A DNA stretch of 64,000 bases from Mesoflavibacter profundi. Its GTDB lineage: Bacteria > Bacteroidota > Bacteroidia > Flavobacteriales > Flavobacteriaceae. The stretch is from the NCBI RefSeq assembly GCF_014764305.1, contig NZ_CP061703.1, positions 633,501-697,500 of the forward strand, in the 5' to 3' direction. Shown in pieces: positions 7,139 to 16,030 of this stretch. The notes below the pieces were generated by a model. The model made no database searches. It saw nothing but the letters and a program-made list of their open reading frames with translations, and was not told where the DNA came from. The first letter of the stretch is position 1; every line of letters begins with the position of its first letter. Made by a program: the position numbers and the translations under genes.

Positions 7139-8233
7139 TTATAATCTAATTCCAACGCCAAATTCTACTGCTTCTGCTTTTGCTCCGTGAGATTTTAAGG
7201 TTAAGGCTCCAAAAATTTTATCTCCAAAATAACGTTTTAAACCAACACGACTGTAGACACGACCTTCAAAATCGAAAGGATAGTAAACGTAATAACCTAA
7301 CTGCGTCACTAAGGACGTTTTGCTAATAAACAACTCATGTCCCACAAATGCGCCAACACGTTTATAATCTTCGTCTCCGCTAACATTATCTAAAGGAAAA
7401 GCGACTGATTTATACTCGATATGCTTCTTTAAAAAGTTTGAAAAAAACACATCTGTTCCCAATTGAATGGCGCTTTTACGATTTAATCTTTTATCTGCAT
7501 AAGCAGACACAATGTAAAATGCGTATTGACCTGAGTTTATGATATCGCTTTCGTTTACACCTGTTCTAAAAGCGATGTTGTATTTAATTTTTTCGGTAAA
7601 TGCTTTGTCTTCTGTATTTGGAATATATTCTGGTAATTGATCTGCATCCAACACATAATTTACACCTAAATTAAACGTAATACTGTTTACCGAGCTGTTT
7701 GGCGCTTTTACATTAGCGTTAGAATAATGGATTAAAGATAATCCTGTTTGCAATCCTAAACCTTTAAACAAGTTTTCTTTTTTGTAGTTAAGCATCAAAT
7801 ATGTCGAGCTTAATAAATGTGTCCCAAATGCATTATTGCGATAATTCTCTACTTTATCGTAAGGATTGGTGTTGTAGGCTAAACCTTGACCAATTCTAAA
7901 CATTAAATGTCTTTTTAAAAAATAGAAATTATAATGTGCGTATAACCCAAAATTGTTTCCTAAAGTTTTATTTTGAAGGTTTTGATAGATAAAAGACGCG
8001 CCATAATCTGGATAATTATATCTGCTTTGCCAAGCTTGATCGCCAAAGGTTTTTTTGTTATAACTTAATATTACGCCAGTTGGATGACCTTTAATTAAAT
8101 GCGAAATATCGCTGTTGTGTTCGGCTATATTTCCGTAGAAATAATTAGCGTCTAAAGAGAACGGACGCTTGTCTTCCTGAGCAAAAATTAACGTTGTAAT
8201 ACAACAACAAATTAGGGCTAGTTTTAGTTTCAT
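7139..8233 (-). CDS. PagL-like acyloxyacyl hydrolase / lipid A deacylase family outer-membrane protein
   Basis: The 364-residue protein has a Sec signal (cleavage near ...LIFAQ|ED at residue 19). The rest consists of alternating amphipathic strands rich in Tyr and Asn that end on aromatic residues, as in an outer-membrane beta-barrel. HYSN at 169-172 in LSLIHYSNANV matches the catalytic His-x-Ser(-Asn) motif of PagL lipid A 3-O-deacylases. The protein is longer than PagL itself (about 170-190 residues) because a second barrel-like region follows from about residue 200. Lipid A remodelling is a reasonable inference but the substrate is unproven. It stands alone between repeats. Confidence 0.75.
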   Translation of the reverse strand: MKLKLALICCCITTLIFAQEDKRPFSLDANYFYGNIAEHNSDISHLIKGHPTGVILSYNKKTFGDQAWQSRYNYPDYGASFIYQNLQNKTLGNNFGLYAHYNFYFLKRHLMFRIGQGLAYNTNPYDKVENYRNNAFGTHLLSSTYLMLNYKKENLFKGLGLQTGLSLIHYSNANVKAPNSSVNSITFNLGVNYVLDADQLPEYIPNTEDKAFTEKIKYNIAFRTGVNESDIINSGQYAFYIVSAYADKRLNRKSAIQLGTDVFFSNFLKKHIEYKSVAFPLDNVSGDEDYKRVGAFVGHELFISKTSLVTQLGYYVYYPFDFEGRVYSRVGLKRYFGDKIFGALTLKSHGAKAEAVEFGVGIRL

Positions 8234-8265
8234 CTTAACAATTAATGAAACAAAAGTAATGGTTT

Positions 8266-9219
8266 TTAAAATACCGCTTTGGCAATCGCTTTAATATTAT
8301 CACTTTTTCCCATAGAATAGTAATGTAAAACAGGTACGCCAGCGTTTTGTAATTCTTTAGATTGTTGTATAGCCCATTCTACACCAACTTGTCGTACTTG
8401 CTCGTTAGTTGCGCAATTATCAATTGCATCTATTAAATCTTCTGGTAAATCTATTTTAAATACTTGTGGCAATAACTGTAAATGGCGTTTTACTGCAATG
8501 GGTTTTATACCTGGAATTATTGGCACATTTATACCTTCTTGTTTTGCAGCGTCTACAAACTCAAAATACTTTTTATTATCAAAAAACATTTGTGTCACGA
8601 CGTAATCTGCACCAACATCTACTTTTTCTTTAAGACGTTTTAAATCGGTTTTTAACGATGGTGCTTCAATATGTTTTTCTGGATAACCAGCAACACCAAT
8701 GCAAAAATCTGCTTTATCATCAACCTCGATAACATCATGAAGATATTTTCCTTTATTTAAATTCTGAATTTGCCCAACCAAATCCTTAGCAAATTGGTGT
8801 CCGCCTTTAGAAGCCTCAAAATACTGCTGATGTTTCATCGCATCGCCACGCAACGCCATTACATTTTCTATCCCTAAATAATGGCAATCCACAAGCAAGT
8901 ATTCGGTTTCTTCTTTTGTAAATCCGCCACACAATACATGCGGAACCGTATCTACATCGTACTTATGTTTTATAGCTGCACAAATCCCAACCGTTCCTGG
9001 TCGCATACGCGTAATTTTTCGGTCCAAAAGTCCTTCCTTTTCAATATACACATACTCTTCTCTAGAGGTTGTTACATCAATAAAAGGTGGCTTAAATTCC
9101 ATTAAAGGATCAATATTATTGTACAATTGTTGTATGCTATTACCCTTTTTTGGCGGAATAATTTCAAACGAAAACAAAGTTTTTCCGTTGGCGTTTTTTA
9201 TGTGTTCTGTTACTTTCAT
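8266..9219 (-). CDS. metF: Methylenetetrahydrofolate reductase
   Basis: This FAD enzyme reduces 5,10-methylene-THF to 5-methyl-THF, the methyl donor for MetH encoded just upstream. The 317-residue length is normal for bacterial MetF. Visible family motifs are FSFEIIPPKKG (catalytic Glu at residue 19), VTTSREEYVY, ALRGD, the VTQMFFDN segment, and GIKPIAVKRHLQLLP near the end. It follows metH on the same strand after a 129-bp gap filled by a composite repeat, so co-transcription from the SAM-riboswitch promoter is likely but runs through that repeat. Confidence 0.95.
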   Translation of the reverse strand: MKVTEHIKNANGKTLFSFEIIPPKKGNSIQQLYNNIDPLMEFKPPFIDVTTSREEYVYIEKEGLLDRKITRMRPGTVGICAAIKHKYDVDTVPHVLCGGFTKEETEYLLVDCHYLGIENVMALRGDAMKHQQYFEASKGGHQFAKDLVGQIQNLNKGKYLHDVIEVDDKADFCIGVAGYPEKHIEAPSLKTDLKRLKEKVDVGADYVVTQMFFDNKKYFEFVDAAKQEGINVPIIPGIKPIAVKRHLQLLPQVFKIDLPEDLIDAIDNCATNEQVRQVGVEWAIQQSKELQNAGVPVLHYYSMGKSDNIKAIAKAVF

Positions 9220-9237
9220 TGTTAGTGTTTAGTTTTT

Positions 9238-9346
9238 GGGCGTTACCCTATCGGGTCGCGCTTTCCGTTATATCTTTTTATTTGACAACTTCTCGACTGC
9301 GCTCGAAGAGACAAATAAAAAGGATACCACTGCAATCGCTAACGCG
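9238..9346 (-). repeat. Composite intergenic repeat, copy 2, with a nested short repeat
   Basis: Read on the minus strand it starts GCGTTAGCGATTGCAGTGG and ends GCGCGACCC...GGTAACGCCC, matching copy 3 closely. The variable core is a hairpin, CTTTTTATTTG with CAAATAAAAAG. Its loop carries TCTCGACTGCGCTCGA (9291-9306), a member of a second repeat family. Confidence 0.8.
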
Positions 9347-9348
9347 CG

Positions 9349-12033
9349 CTAATCTGCCAAGTTTGGATTTAACCATTTTGCAGCATCTTCTTTGCTAATG
9401 TTTCTTCGTTTGGCATAATCGTCTAATTGATCTTCGGTTATTTTTCCTAAGCCAAAATATTTAGCTTCTGGATTTGCAAAATAATAACCACTTACACTTG
9501 CTGCTGGCCACATGGCAAGACTTTCGGTTAGTTTTACACCTATAGTTTCTTCGACTTTTAAAATATCCCAAATGGTCTTTTTTTCTAAATGATCCGGACA
9601 AGCTGGATAACCTGGCGCAGGACGAATACCTTTATAACTTTCGGCAATTAAATCTTCGTTGGTTAAATGGTCTTCAGAAGCGTAGTTCCAATGTTTGGTT
9701 CGCACTTCTTTGTGTAAATATTCTGCAAAAGCTTCAGCTAATCTATCGGCTAATGCTTTTATCATTATGGAATTGTAATCGTCGTGATTCGCTTCAAACT
9801 CTTTTGCTAATTGCTCGGTTCCAAAACCTGTAGTCACGCAAAAACAACCGATATAATCTTGAATTCCTGTGTCTTTAGGCGCGATAAAATCGGCTAATGC
9901 AAAGTTTGGTACGCCTTCTCTTTTTTTGAGTTGCTGACGCAGTGTTAGGAATTGGTGTTTGGTGTTTGGTATTTGGTTTTCAACCGTTACTTCAATATCA
10001 TCATCATTTACAGTATTTGCAGGAAATAACCCAAAAACCGCTTTAGCTTTCAGTAGCTTTTCATCAAACACTTTTTGAAGCAAGATTTTAGCATCTTTAA
10101 ACAATTCGGTTGCTTGTTTACCAACGATGTCGTCGGTTAAAATATCTGGATATTTTCCGTGTAAATCCCAACTTCTAAAAAATGGTGACCAATCGATATA
10201 ATCTTCTAAAATCGTAATATCAAAATCTTGAATATCTTGTATACCTAATTGTTTTGGTTTTACAATGTCGGTTGTGTTCCAATCGATTTTAAACTTTCGT
10301 TCACGCGCTTCTTCAATAGAAACATATTCCTTTTGCTTACCACGTTTTAAAAACTGCTCACGGAATTTTTCATATTCCTCACGAATTTGTTCTTTGTAAA
10401 CAGTGTTATCCTTTTGCAACAAATTTCCAACAACGGTTACAGCTCGCGATGCATCGTTAACGTGCACAACAGTATTAGAATAATGAGGTGCAATCTTTAC
10501 CGCAGAATGCGCTCTAGACGTTGTTGCACCACCAATTAACAACGGAATATTAAATCCTTGTTTTTCCATTTCTTGCGAAACGTAAACCATCTCGTCTAAC
10601 GATGGTGTAATTAAACCGCTTAATCCGATAACATCGACGTTTTCTTTTTTAGCGGTTTCAATGATTTTTTCTGGCGGAACCATGACGCCTAAATCCACAA
10701 TCTCGTAATTATTACAACCCAAAACTACACTCACAATATTTTTACCAATATCGTGTACATCGCCTTTTACGGTTGCCATTAAAATTTTACCATTAGAGCG
10801 TTGCGAATCGTCTTTTTCAGCTTCAATATAAGGTTGTAAATAAGCAACTGCTTTTTTCATCACACGAGCCGATTTTACGACTTGAGGCAAAAACATCTTT
10901 CCGCTTCCAAACAAATCTCCAACTACATTCATTCCAGTCATTAAGTGACCTTCGATTACTTGAATAGGTTTGTTTACCGCTTGTCGCGCTTCTTCAACAT
11001 CTTCAACAATAAAGGCATCAATACCTTTTACTAAAGCGAGTGTAATACGGTCTTGCAAAGGTTCACTTCGCCATTCTTGCACCTTTGCTACATCTTCTTT
11101 TTTCTGTCCTTTTACGGTTTCAGCAAATTCTAGTAAGCGTTCGGTTGCATCATCTCGTTTGTCAAAAAGTACGTCTTCTACGTGTTCTAATAAATCTTTC
11201 GGAATTTCGTCATACACTTCTAACATGGTTGGATTAACGATTCCCATATTCATTCCGTGTTGAATCGCGTGATATAAAAATGCTGCGTTAATAGCTTCAC
11301 GTACAACATTGTTTCCTCTAAACGAAAATGATACATTACTTACGCCACCAGAAACGCTGGCATAAGGTAGGTTTTCTTTAATCCATTTTGTGGCATTAAA
11401 AAAGTCTAATGCATTTAAACGATGCTCTTCCATTCCGGTTGCCACAGGAAAAATATTTGGGTCGAAAATAATGTCTTCTGGTGGAAATTGAACTTGATTT
11501 ACCAAAATATCGTAAGAGCGTTTACAGATTTCTATCCTGCGCTCGTAGGTATCGGCTTGACCATCTTCATCAAAAGCCATAACAATCACAGCTGCACCAT
11601 AACGTTTGATAAGTTTTGCGTGATGAATAAAAGTCGCTTCGCCTTCTTTTAAACTGATAGAATTTACAACCGATTTACCTTGTACGACTTGCAAACCAGC
11701 TTCGATAATATCCCATTTCGAGCTATCAATCATAATGGGCAAGCGTGCAATATCTGGCTCTGATGCGATAAGATTTAAGAAAGTTACCATTGCGTGTTTT
11801 CCGTCAAGCATACCTTCATCCATATTAATATCTATGATTTGCGCGCCACCTTCAACTTGGTCTCTCGCAACATCTAATGCTTCGGCATAGTTTTCTTCTT
11901 TTATTAATCGTAAAAATTTACGCGAACCTGTAACGTTAGTGCGCTCGCCAACGTTTATAAAATTACTTTCTGGTGTTATTATTAATGGTTCTAGACCTGA
12001 TAGTTTAAGATATCGGTTTTTGTTCTCTTTCAT
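9349..12033 (-). CDS. metH: Methionine synthase, C-terminal portion (methyl-THF, cobalamin and activation domains)
   Basis: This is the second half of a split cobalamin-dependent methionine synthase, 894 residues. In order: pterin-binding barrel ([11 protein letters not shown] at 27-37), four-helix cap, cobalamin Rossmann domain with the axial-ligand motif DVHDIG at 425-430, SGLITPS and GGATTS near 472-506, and the AdoMet reactivation domain with [15 protein letters not shown] at 804-818. It lacks the homocysteine domain, which is the separate gene directly upstream (3 bp between stop and ATG). Together the two match a full-length MetH of about 1230 residues, so the cut lies at the natural domain border. 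The pair must act in trans. Confidence 0.95.
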   Translation of the reverse strand: MKENKNRYLKLSGLEPLIITPESNFINVGERTNVTGSRKFLRLIKEENYAEALDVARDQVEGGAQIIDINMDEGMLDGKHAMVTFLNLIASEPDIARLPIMIDSSKWDIIEAGLQVVQGKSVVNSISLKEGEATFIHHAKLIKRYGAAVIVMAFDEDGQADTYERRIEICKRSYDILVNQVQFPPEDIIFDPNIFPVATGMEEHRLNALDFFNATKWIKENLPYASVSGGVSNVSFSFRGNNVVREAINAAFLYHAIQHGMNMGIVNPTMLEVYDEIPKDLLEHVEDVLFDKRDDATERLLEFAETVKGQKKEDVAKVQEWRSEPLQDRITLALVKGIDAFIVEDVEEARQAVNKPIQVIEGHLMTGMNVVGDLFGSGKMFLPQVVKSARVMKKAVAYLQPYIEAEKDDSQRSNGKILMATVKGDVHDIGKNIVSVVLGCNNYEIVDLGVMVPPEKIIETAKKENVDVIGLSGLITPSLDEMVYVSQEMEKQGFNIPLLIGGATTSRAHSAVKIAPHYSNTVVHVNDASRAVTVVGNLLQKDNTVYKEQIREEYEKFREQFLKRGKQKEYVSIEEARERKFKIDWNTTDIVKPKQLGIQDIQDFDITILEDYIDWSPFFRSWDLHGKYPDILTDDIVGKQATELFKDAKILLQKVFDEKLLKAKAVFGLFPANTVNDDDIEVTVENQIPNTKHQFLTLRQQLKKREGVPNFALADFIAPKDTGIQDYIGCFCVTTGFGTEQLAKEFEANHDDYNSIMIKALADRLAEAFAEYLHKEVRTKHWNYASEDHLTNEDLIAESYKGIRPAPGYPACPDHLEKKTIWDILKVEETIGVKLTESLAMWPAASVSGYYFANPEAKYFGLGKITEDQLDDYAKRRNISKEDAAKWLNPNLAD

Positions 12034-12036
12034 ACA

Positions 12037-13050
12037 TTAAAAGTTCTCGACTGCGCTCGAACCGACAGTTCTAGGTTTATATTTTGAAGCAACTTCCGCA
12101 ATCGCTTTTATGTGTTCTGGTGTTGTACCGCAACAACCACCGATGATGTTTATTAAATCATCTTTTAGGTAGTTTTCAATTAGCTGTTGCATTTGTTTGA
12201 CTGTTTGGTCGTACTCACCAAAAGCATTTGGCAATCCTGCGTTTGGATGTGCTGATGTGTAAAAATCGGTTTCGTGAGATAAGCGTTTTAAATACGGTTG
12301 TAATTGGTCTGCACCAAGCGCGCAATTGAAACCAACACTTAACAACGGAATATGTGATATTGAAATTAAAAATGCTTCTACAGTTTGTCCAGATAATGTT
12401 CTACCAGAAGCGTCGGTAATGGTTCCTGATACCATAACCGGAATGTCAATATTACGTTCTTCCTTAACTTCCTGAATGGCAAATAATGCTGCTTTGGCAT
12501 TTAGTGTATCAAAAATAGTTTCGACTAACAAAATATCGCTTCCGCCATCAATTAAAGCTTCAACTTGTTGTTTGTAAGCAATGCGTAATTCATCAAAGGT
12601 TACTGCACGATATTCTGGTCTGTTTACATCTGGACTTAAACTTGCGGTACGGTTTGTTGGACCAATACTTCCAGCTACAAAACGCGGTTTTTCAGGATTC
12701 GCTTTCGTAAATTCTTCGGCAACTTGTTTGGCTATTTTAGCCGATTCAAAATTTAATTCGTACACCAAATCTTCCATATGGTAATCTGCCATACCAATGG
12801 TTGTACCAGAAAATGTATTGGTTTCAACTATATCTGCGCCAGCTTCGAAATACTTTCTATGTACTTCGGCAATAGCTTCTGGTTGTGTTAGCGATAATAA
12901 ATCATTATTTCCTTTTAACGGATGTTTAAAATCTTTAAATCTTAAACCACGAAAATCGTCTTCAGTAAAATTATAGCGCTGCAACATGGTTCCCATTGCG
13001 CCATCTAAAACTAAAATTCGGTGTTGTAATATTTTGAAAATGTCTGACAT
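12037..13050 (-). CDS. metH: Methionine synthase, N-terminal homocysteine S-methyltransferase domain
   Basis: The 337-residue protein is the zinc-dependent homocysteine-binding module: GAMGTMLQ at 17-24, Cys243 in GFNCALG, and Cys306-Cys307 in IIGGCCGTT are the three Zn ligands. It is the first gene of the metH-metF unit, 50 bp after the SAM riboswitch, and its start codon lies inside a perfect 8-bp hairpin. Its last residues (SSAVENF) are encoded by a copy of a dispersed repeat (12044-12060) that sits exactly where the enzyme is split. The stop and the next ATG are separated by three bases, so translation of the halves is probably coupled. Confidence 0.94.
   Translation of the reverse strand: MSDIFKILQHRILVLDGAMGTMLQRYNFTEDDFRGLRFKDFKHPLKGNNDLLSLTQPEAIAEVHRKYFEAGADIVETNTFSGTTIGMADYHMEDLVYELNFESAKIAKQVAEEFTKANPEKPRFVAGSIGPTNRTASLSPDVNRPEYRAVTFDELRIAYKQQVEALIDGGSDILLVETIFDTLNAKAALFAIQEVKEERNIDIPVMVSGTITDASGRTLSGQTVEAFLISISHIPLLSVGFNCALGADQLQPYLKRLSHETDFYTSAHPNAGLPNAFGEYDQTVKQMQQLIENYLKDDLINIIGGCCGTTPEHIKAIAEVASKYKPRTVGSSAVENF
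12044..12060. repeat. Short repeat TCTCGACTGCGCTCGA inside the 3' end of metH-N
   Basis: TTCTCGACTGCGCTCGA here matches copies at 9291-9306, 37396-37411 and (inverted) 37432-37447. It is translated as the last few codons of the homocysteine-domain gene, at the junction of the two metH halves. Confidence 0.8.
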
Positions 13051-13070
13051 TTTATAATTTTTAAAATGTC
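13046..13070 (-). promoter_or_regulatory. Hairpin enclosing the metH-N start codon
   Basis: A perfect 8-bp inverted repeat (GACATTTT and AAAATGTC, 9-nt A/T loop) includes the initiating ATG in its 3' arm on the transcript. It lies downstream of the SAM riboswitch aptamer and may be its expression platform, hiding the start codon, or may simply tune translation. Confidence 0.5.
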
Positions 13071-13100
13071 ATCATGAAAAGAGAGAAGAATAATTCTCGG

Positions 13101-13213
13101 GTTATCTGTCCCAAAAAATGGGTAGAATTTAGCACCTTCTTAATTTCTTATTGAAGAAAATTAAGGGTTGCTAAGGCTTCAACGGGTCTATTCCCTCTGC
13201 CTTTCGTGATAAC
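13101..13213 (-). ncRNA. SAM-I (S-box) riboswitch upstream of metH
   Basis: On the minus strand the aptamer opens with GTTATC and closes with GATAAC (P1). It contains the hallmark core segments: GCAGAGGGAATAGACCC, GAAGCCTTAGCAACC and AAGGTGCTAAATTC. These correspond to the AGAGGGA, GAAACCTCGGCAACC and GGTGCTAATTC blocks of the S-box consensus. It reads directly into metH-N, so high S-adenosylmethionine should lower metH and metF expression. No classical terminator follows. Confidence 0.93.
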
Positions 13214-13240
13214 AAACAATATTAATTATGAACTATGGGA

Positions 13241-13271
13241 CAAAGTAACGTAATAAAAAATTGAATCGCAA
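13241..13271 (-). promoter_or_regulatory. Probable promoter of the metH riboswitch transcript
   Basis: On the minus strand TTG (13271-13269), a 20-bp spacer and TTACTTTG (13248-13241) give a near match to the Bacteroidota -33/-7 pair, about 28 bp ahead of the aptamer. Confidence 0.4.
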
Positions 13272-13274
13272 TAT

Positions 13275-14165
13275 TTATTCAAATAAATCTGAAGACAAAT
13301 ATCTATCACCTATATCACAAATAATTGCCACAATAACACCTTTATCTATAGTTTGCGCTATTTTTAAAGCAGATGCTACAGAGCCACCACTACTCATACC
13401 TGCAAAAACGCCTTCTTGTGTTGCTAGTAAATTAGCTGTGTTTTTTGCGTCTTCTTCACTTATTTCTTCAACTTGATCTACTTTTTGAGGATTAAATATT
13501 TTAGGTCTGTAAGCTTCTGGCCATTTTCTAATTCCCGGAATTTTCGCACCATCTTTAGGTTGCGCACCGACTATAGTTATGTTTGGATTTTGTTCTTTTA
13601 AGTAAGTAGATACGCCCATAATTGTACCCGTTGTACCCATTGCAGAGACAAAATGTGTGATTTGTTTATTGGTATCGCGCCAAATTTCTGGACCTGTAGT
13701 TTTGTAATGCGCTTTCCAGTTATCATCATTTGCAAACTGGTTTAGCATAAAATAGCCTTTTTCTTTATGAAGTCTTTCGGCTTCGTCGCGAGCGCCTTCA
13801 ATACCAACTTCAGAAGACGTTAAAATTAATTTAGCACCATAAGCACGCATGGTTTTTATTCGTTCTTCGGTAGAATTTTCAGGCATTATTAAAATCATAT
13901 TTACGCCTAATAATTTCGCAATAAAAGCTAATGCGATACCAGTATTACCACTAGTTGCTTCAACCAAAGTATCGCCAGGTTTAATATCACCACGTTTTAA
14001 AGCTTCGCTTATCATATTAAATGCAGCACGATCTTTTACGCTTCCGCCAGGATTTTTTCCTTCTAGTTTTAAAAATAGTCTTACACCATCTTTTTTTAGG
14101 ATGTTTTGCACTTCAATTAACGGCGTATTTCCTATTAAATTAGTAATTGATTGACTTTGTATCAT
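13275..14165 (-). CDS. cysM: Cysteine synthase B-type O-acetylserine sulfhydrylase
   Basis: This PLP enzyme makes cysteine from O-acetylserine and sulfide (or thiosulfate). The PLP lysine is Lys44 in GGSVKDRAA, the substrate loop TSGNTG is at 70-75, and the phosphate-binding GTTGT lies near residue 175. The length (296) and SVKDR context fit CysM better than CysK. It overlaps the serine acetyltransferase gene by four bases (ATGA), so substrate production and use are translationally coupled. It is the last gene of the sulfur operon; the metH promoter begins within 60 bp beyond it on the same strand. Confidence 0.93.
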   Translation of the reverse strand: MIQSQSITNLIGNTPLIEVQNILKKDGVRLFLKLEGKNPGGSVKDRAAFNMISEALKRGDIKPGDTLVEATSGNTGIALAFIAKLLGVNMILIMPENSTEERIKTMRAYGAKLILTSSEVGIEGARDEAERLHKEKGYFMLNQFANDDNWKAHYKTTGPEIWRDTNKQITHFVSAMGTTGTIMGVSTYLKEQNPNITIVGAQPKDGAKIPGIRKWPEAYRPKIFNPQKVDQVEEISEEDAKNTANLLATQEGVFAGMSSGGSVASALKIAQTIDKGVIVAIICDIGDRYLSSDLFE

Positions 14166-14893
14166 GATGGTCTTGTGCTTATATTAATTTCTGACTTATA
14201 GGTCACTAAAGAGTTTGGTGGAACGGATTGCGTAATCCACACATTGGCTCCAATTACGCTATTTTTTCCTATTACAATATCGCCTCCTAAAATAGTTGCA
14301 TTGGCGTAGATTGTTACATTATCTTCTATGGTTGGATGACGTTTGGTTTGCGACAAACTTTTTTTAACCGACAATCCACCTAAAGTAACACCTTGAAATA
14401 TTTTGACATTGTTTTTGATAATACTAGTTTCTCCTATTACAATTCCTGTTCCGTGATCTATAAAAAAAGAATCGCCAATAGTTGCTCCAGGATGAATATC
14501 GATACCTGTTTTTCCATGTATACATTCACTCATCATCCTTGCCATAATTGGTACATCTAGTAAAAATAATTCGTGACTCATTCTAAAGATTGCAATTGCA
14601 TGAAAACCAGGATATGCTAAATAGATTTCTTGTAAGCTTTTGCAAGCAGGATCGTTTTTTTCTGTTGCAATTGCGTCTAATTCTATTTTGCTTTTTATTT
14701 CTGGTAGTTTACTTTCAAAAGCATCCCAAATGTTATCTGGTTGTTTATCTGTGATTTCTTTTACAACAGTTTTAAATATGGGTTCTAAATATTTTAATTG
14801 TTCTTTTTGCTTTGAATTATCATCAAATAAAGCATAGAATAGTTGCTTAGTTAAGTCGGAAACGGTTTCTTTAATTCGTAAATTTATCTGCAT
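14162..14893 (-). CDS. cysE: Serine O-acetyltransferase
   Basis: It acetylates serine to O-acetylserine, the cysteine precursor used by the downstream CysM. Residues about 1-120 are the helical N-terminal domain; from about 125 on a left-handed beta-helix is visible as hexapeptide repeats (GKTGIDIHPGATIGD, then NVKIFQGVTLGG, then NATILGGDIVIG). The segment MARMMSECIHGKTGIDIHPG with its His pair is the typical active-site region. The 243-residue length is that of the EpsC/plant-like type. A gap of about 87 bp separates it from the reductase gene upstream, so it may have its own promoter as well as read-through. Confidence 0.93.
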   Translation of the reverse strand: MQINLRIKETVSDLTKQLFYALFDDNSKQKEQLKYLEPIFKTVVKEITDKQPDNIWDAFESKLPEIKSKIELDAIATEKNDPACKSLQEIYLAYPGFHAIAIFRMSHELFLLDVPIMARMMSECIHGKTGIDIHPGATIGDSFFIDHGTGIVIGETSIIKNNVKIFQGVTLGGLSVKKSLSQTKRHPTIEDNVTIYANATILGGDIVIGKNSVIGANVWITQSVPPNSLVTYKSEINISTRPS

Positions 14894-14980
14894 GCTTCTT
14901 AAATAAGAATAAAATTACTATTCCTTTTTGTAAACTCATAAGCTTTAAGATTTTATTACAACAATTATATTAAAAATGTA

Positions 14981-16030
14981 TTAATCTATTGCCTGAACAA
15001 CTGGTTTTGGCGCTTCTTTTCTTGTACCATCAAATCCATCTATACCACTTACTGTTGTATATTTTAAAACATATTTTTTACCAGGATTAATAATTTTATA
15101 AGCCGATTGACACATTAGTGTTGCTTCATGGAAACCACATAAAATTAGCTTTAGTTTTCCTTCATAGGTATTAACATCTCCTATTGCAAAAACACCAGGA
15201 ATGTTAGTTTGATAATCTAACGTATCTACTTTTATAGCATTTTTCTCTATCTCTAATCCCCAATTTGAAATCGGTCCAAGTTTTGGCGACAAACCAAATA
15301 AGGGAATAAAATGATCGGTTTCTAAGCGAATGTTTTCATCATCTTTTTGAATTGTAACAGCTTCAACATTTAAATCACCGTGAATTGCAGTTACTTCGGC
15401 TGGAGTAATTAAATTAATTTTACCTAAATGCTTTAATTCTTTTACTTTTTCTACAGAATCTAAAGCGCCACGAAACTCGTTTCTTCTGTGAACTAAAGTA
15501 ACTTCTGAAGCTATGTTTGCTAGAAAAATACTCCAATCTAAAGCTGAATCGCCGCCACCAGAAATCACCACTTTTTTATCGCGATACACTTCTGGATCTT
15601 TAATCATATATTCTACACCTTTATCTTCAAAAAATTCTAAATTATCTATGATTGGTTTTCTTGGCTCAAAACTACCTAATCCACCAGCAATTGCAACTAC
15701 TGGTGCATGATGTTTTGTGCCTTTATTAGTGGTTACAATAAACGAACCGTCTTCTAATTTCTCTATAGTTTCTGCGCGTTCTCCTAAGGTAAAACCAGGT
15801 TCAAACTGTTTGCCTTGCTCTAATAAATTTTTAGTCAAATCGCCCGCTAAAATTTCTGGGAAACCAGGAATATCATAGATCGGTTTTTTTGGATAAATCT
15901 CTGAACATTGTCCACCAGGTTGCGCTAATGCATCTATTAAATGGCATTTTAATTTTAATAATCCTGCTTCAAAAACAGTAAATAATCCTGTTGGTCCTGC
16001 GCCTATTATTAATATATCTGTTTTAATCAT
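14981..16030 (-). CDS. Ferredoxin-NADP reductase, thioredoxin-reductase-like (FNR2 type)
   Basis: This flavoprotein of 349 residues has an FAD motif GAGPTG at 10-15 and an NADPH-domain motif SGGGDSALDW at 157-166. It lacks the CxxC redox pair of thioredoxin reductase and has the C-terminal extension seen in YumC-type ferredoxin/flavodoxin-NADP reductases. Its place in the sulfite-reduction operon, next to a ferredoxin-type sulfite reductase, suggests it passes NADPH electrons through ferredoxin to that enzyme. It overlaps the siroheme synthase gene by 8 bp. Pipelines may call it NAD(P)/FAD-dependent oxidoreductase. Confidence 0.87.
   Translation of the reverse strand: MIKTDILIIGAGPTGLFTVFEAGLLKLKCHLIDALAQPGGQCSEIYPKKPIYDIPGFPEILAGDLTKNLLEQGKQFEPGFTLGERAETIEKLEDGSFIVTTNKGTKHHAPVVAIAGGLGSFEPRKPIIDNLEFFEDKGVEYMIKDPEVYRDKKVVISGGGDSALDWSIFLANIASEVTLVHRRNEFRGALDSVEKVKELKHLGKINLITPAEVTAIHGDLNVEAVTIQKDDENIRLETDHFIPLFGLSPKLGPISNWGLEIEKNAIKVDTLDYQTNIPGVFAIGDVNTYEGKLKLILCGFHEATLMCQSAYKIINPGKKYVLKYTTVSGIDGFDGTRKEAPKPVVQAID

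Noticed and set aside
12034-12036. Possible sequencing frameshift splitting metH
   Set aside because: The first half ends with a proper stop, the second starts with an ATG at a natural domain border, and split MetH is known in this family.
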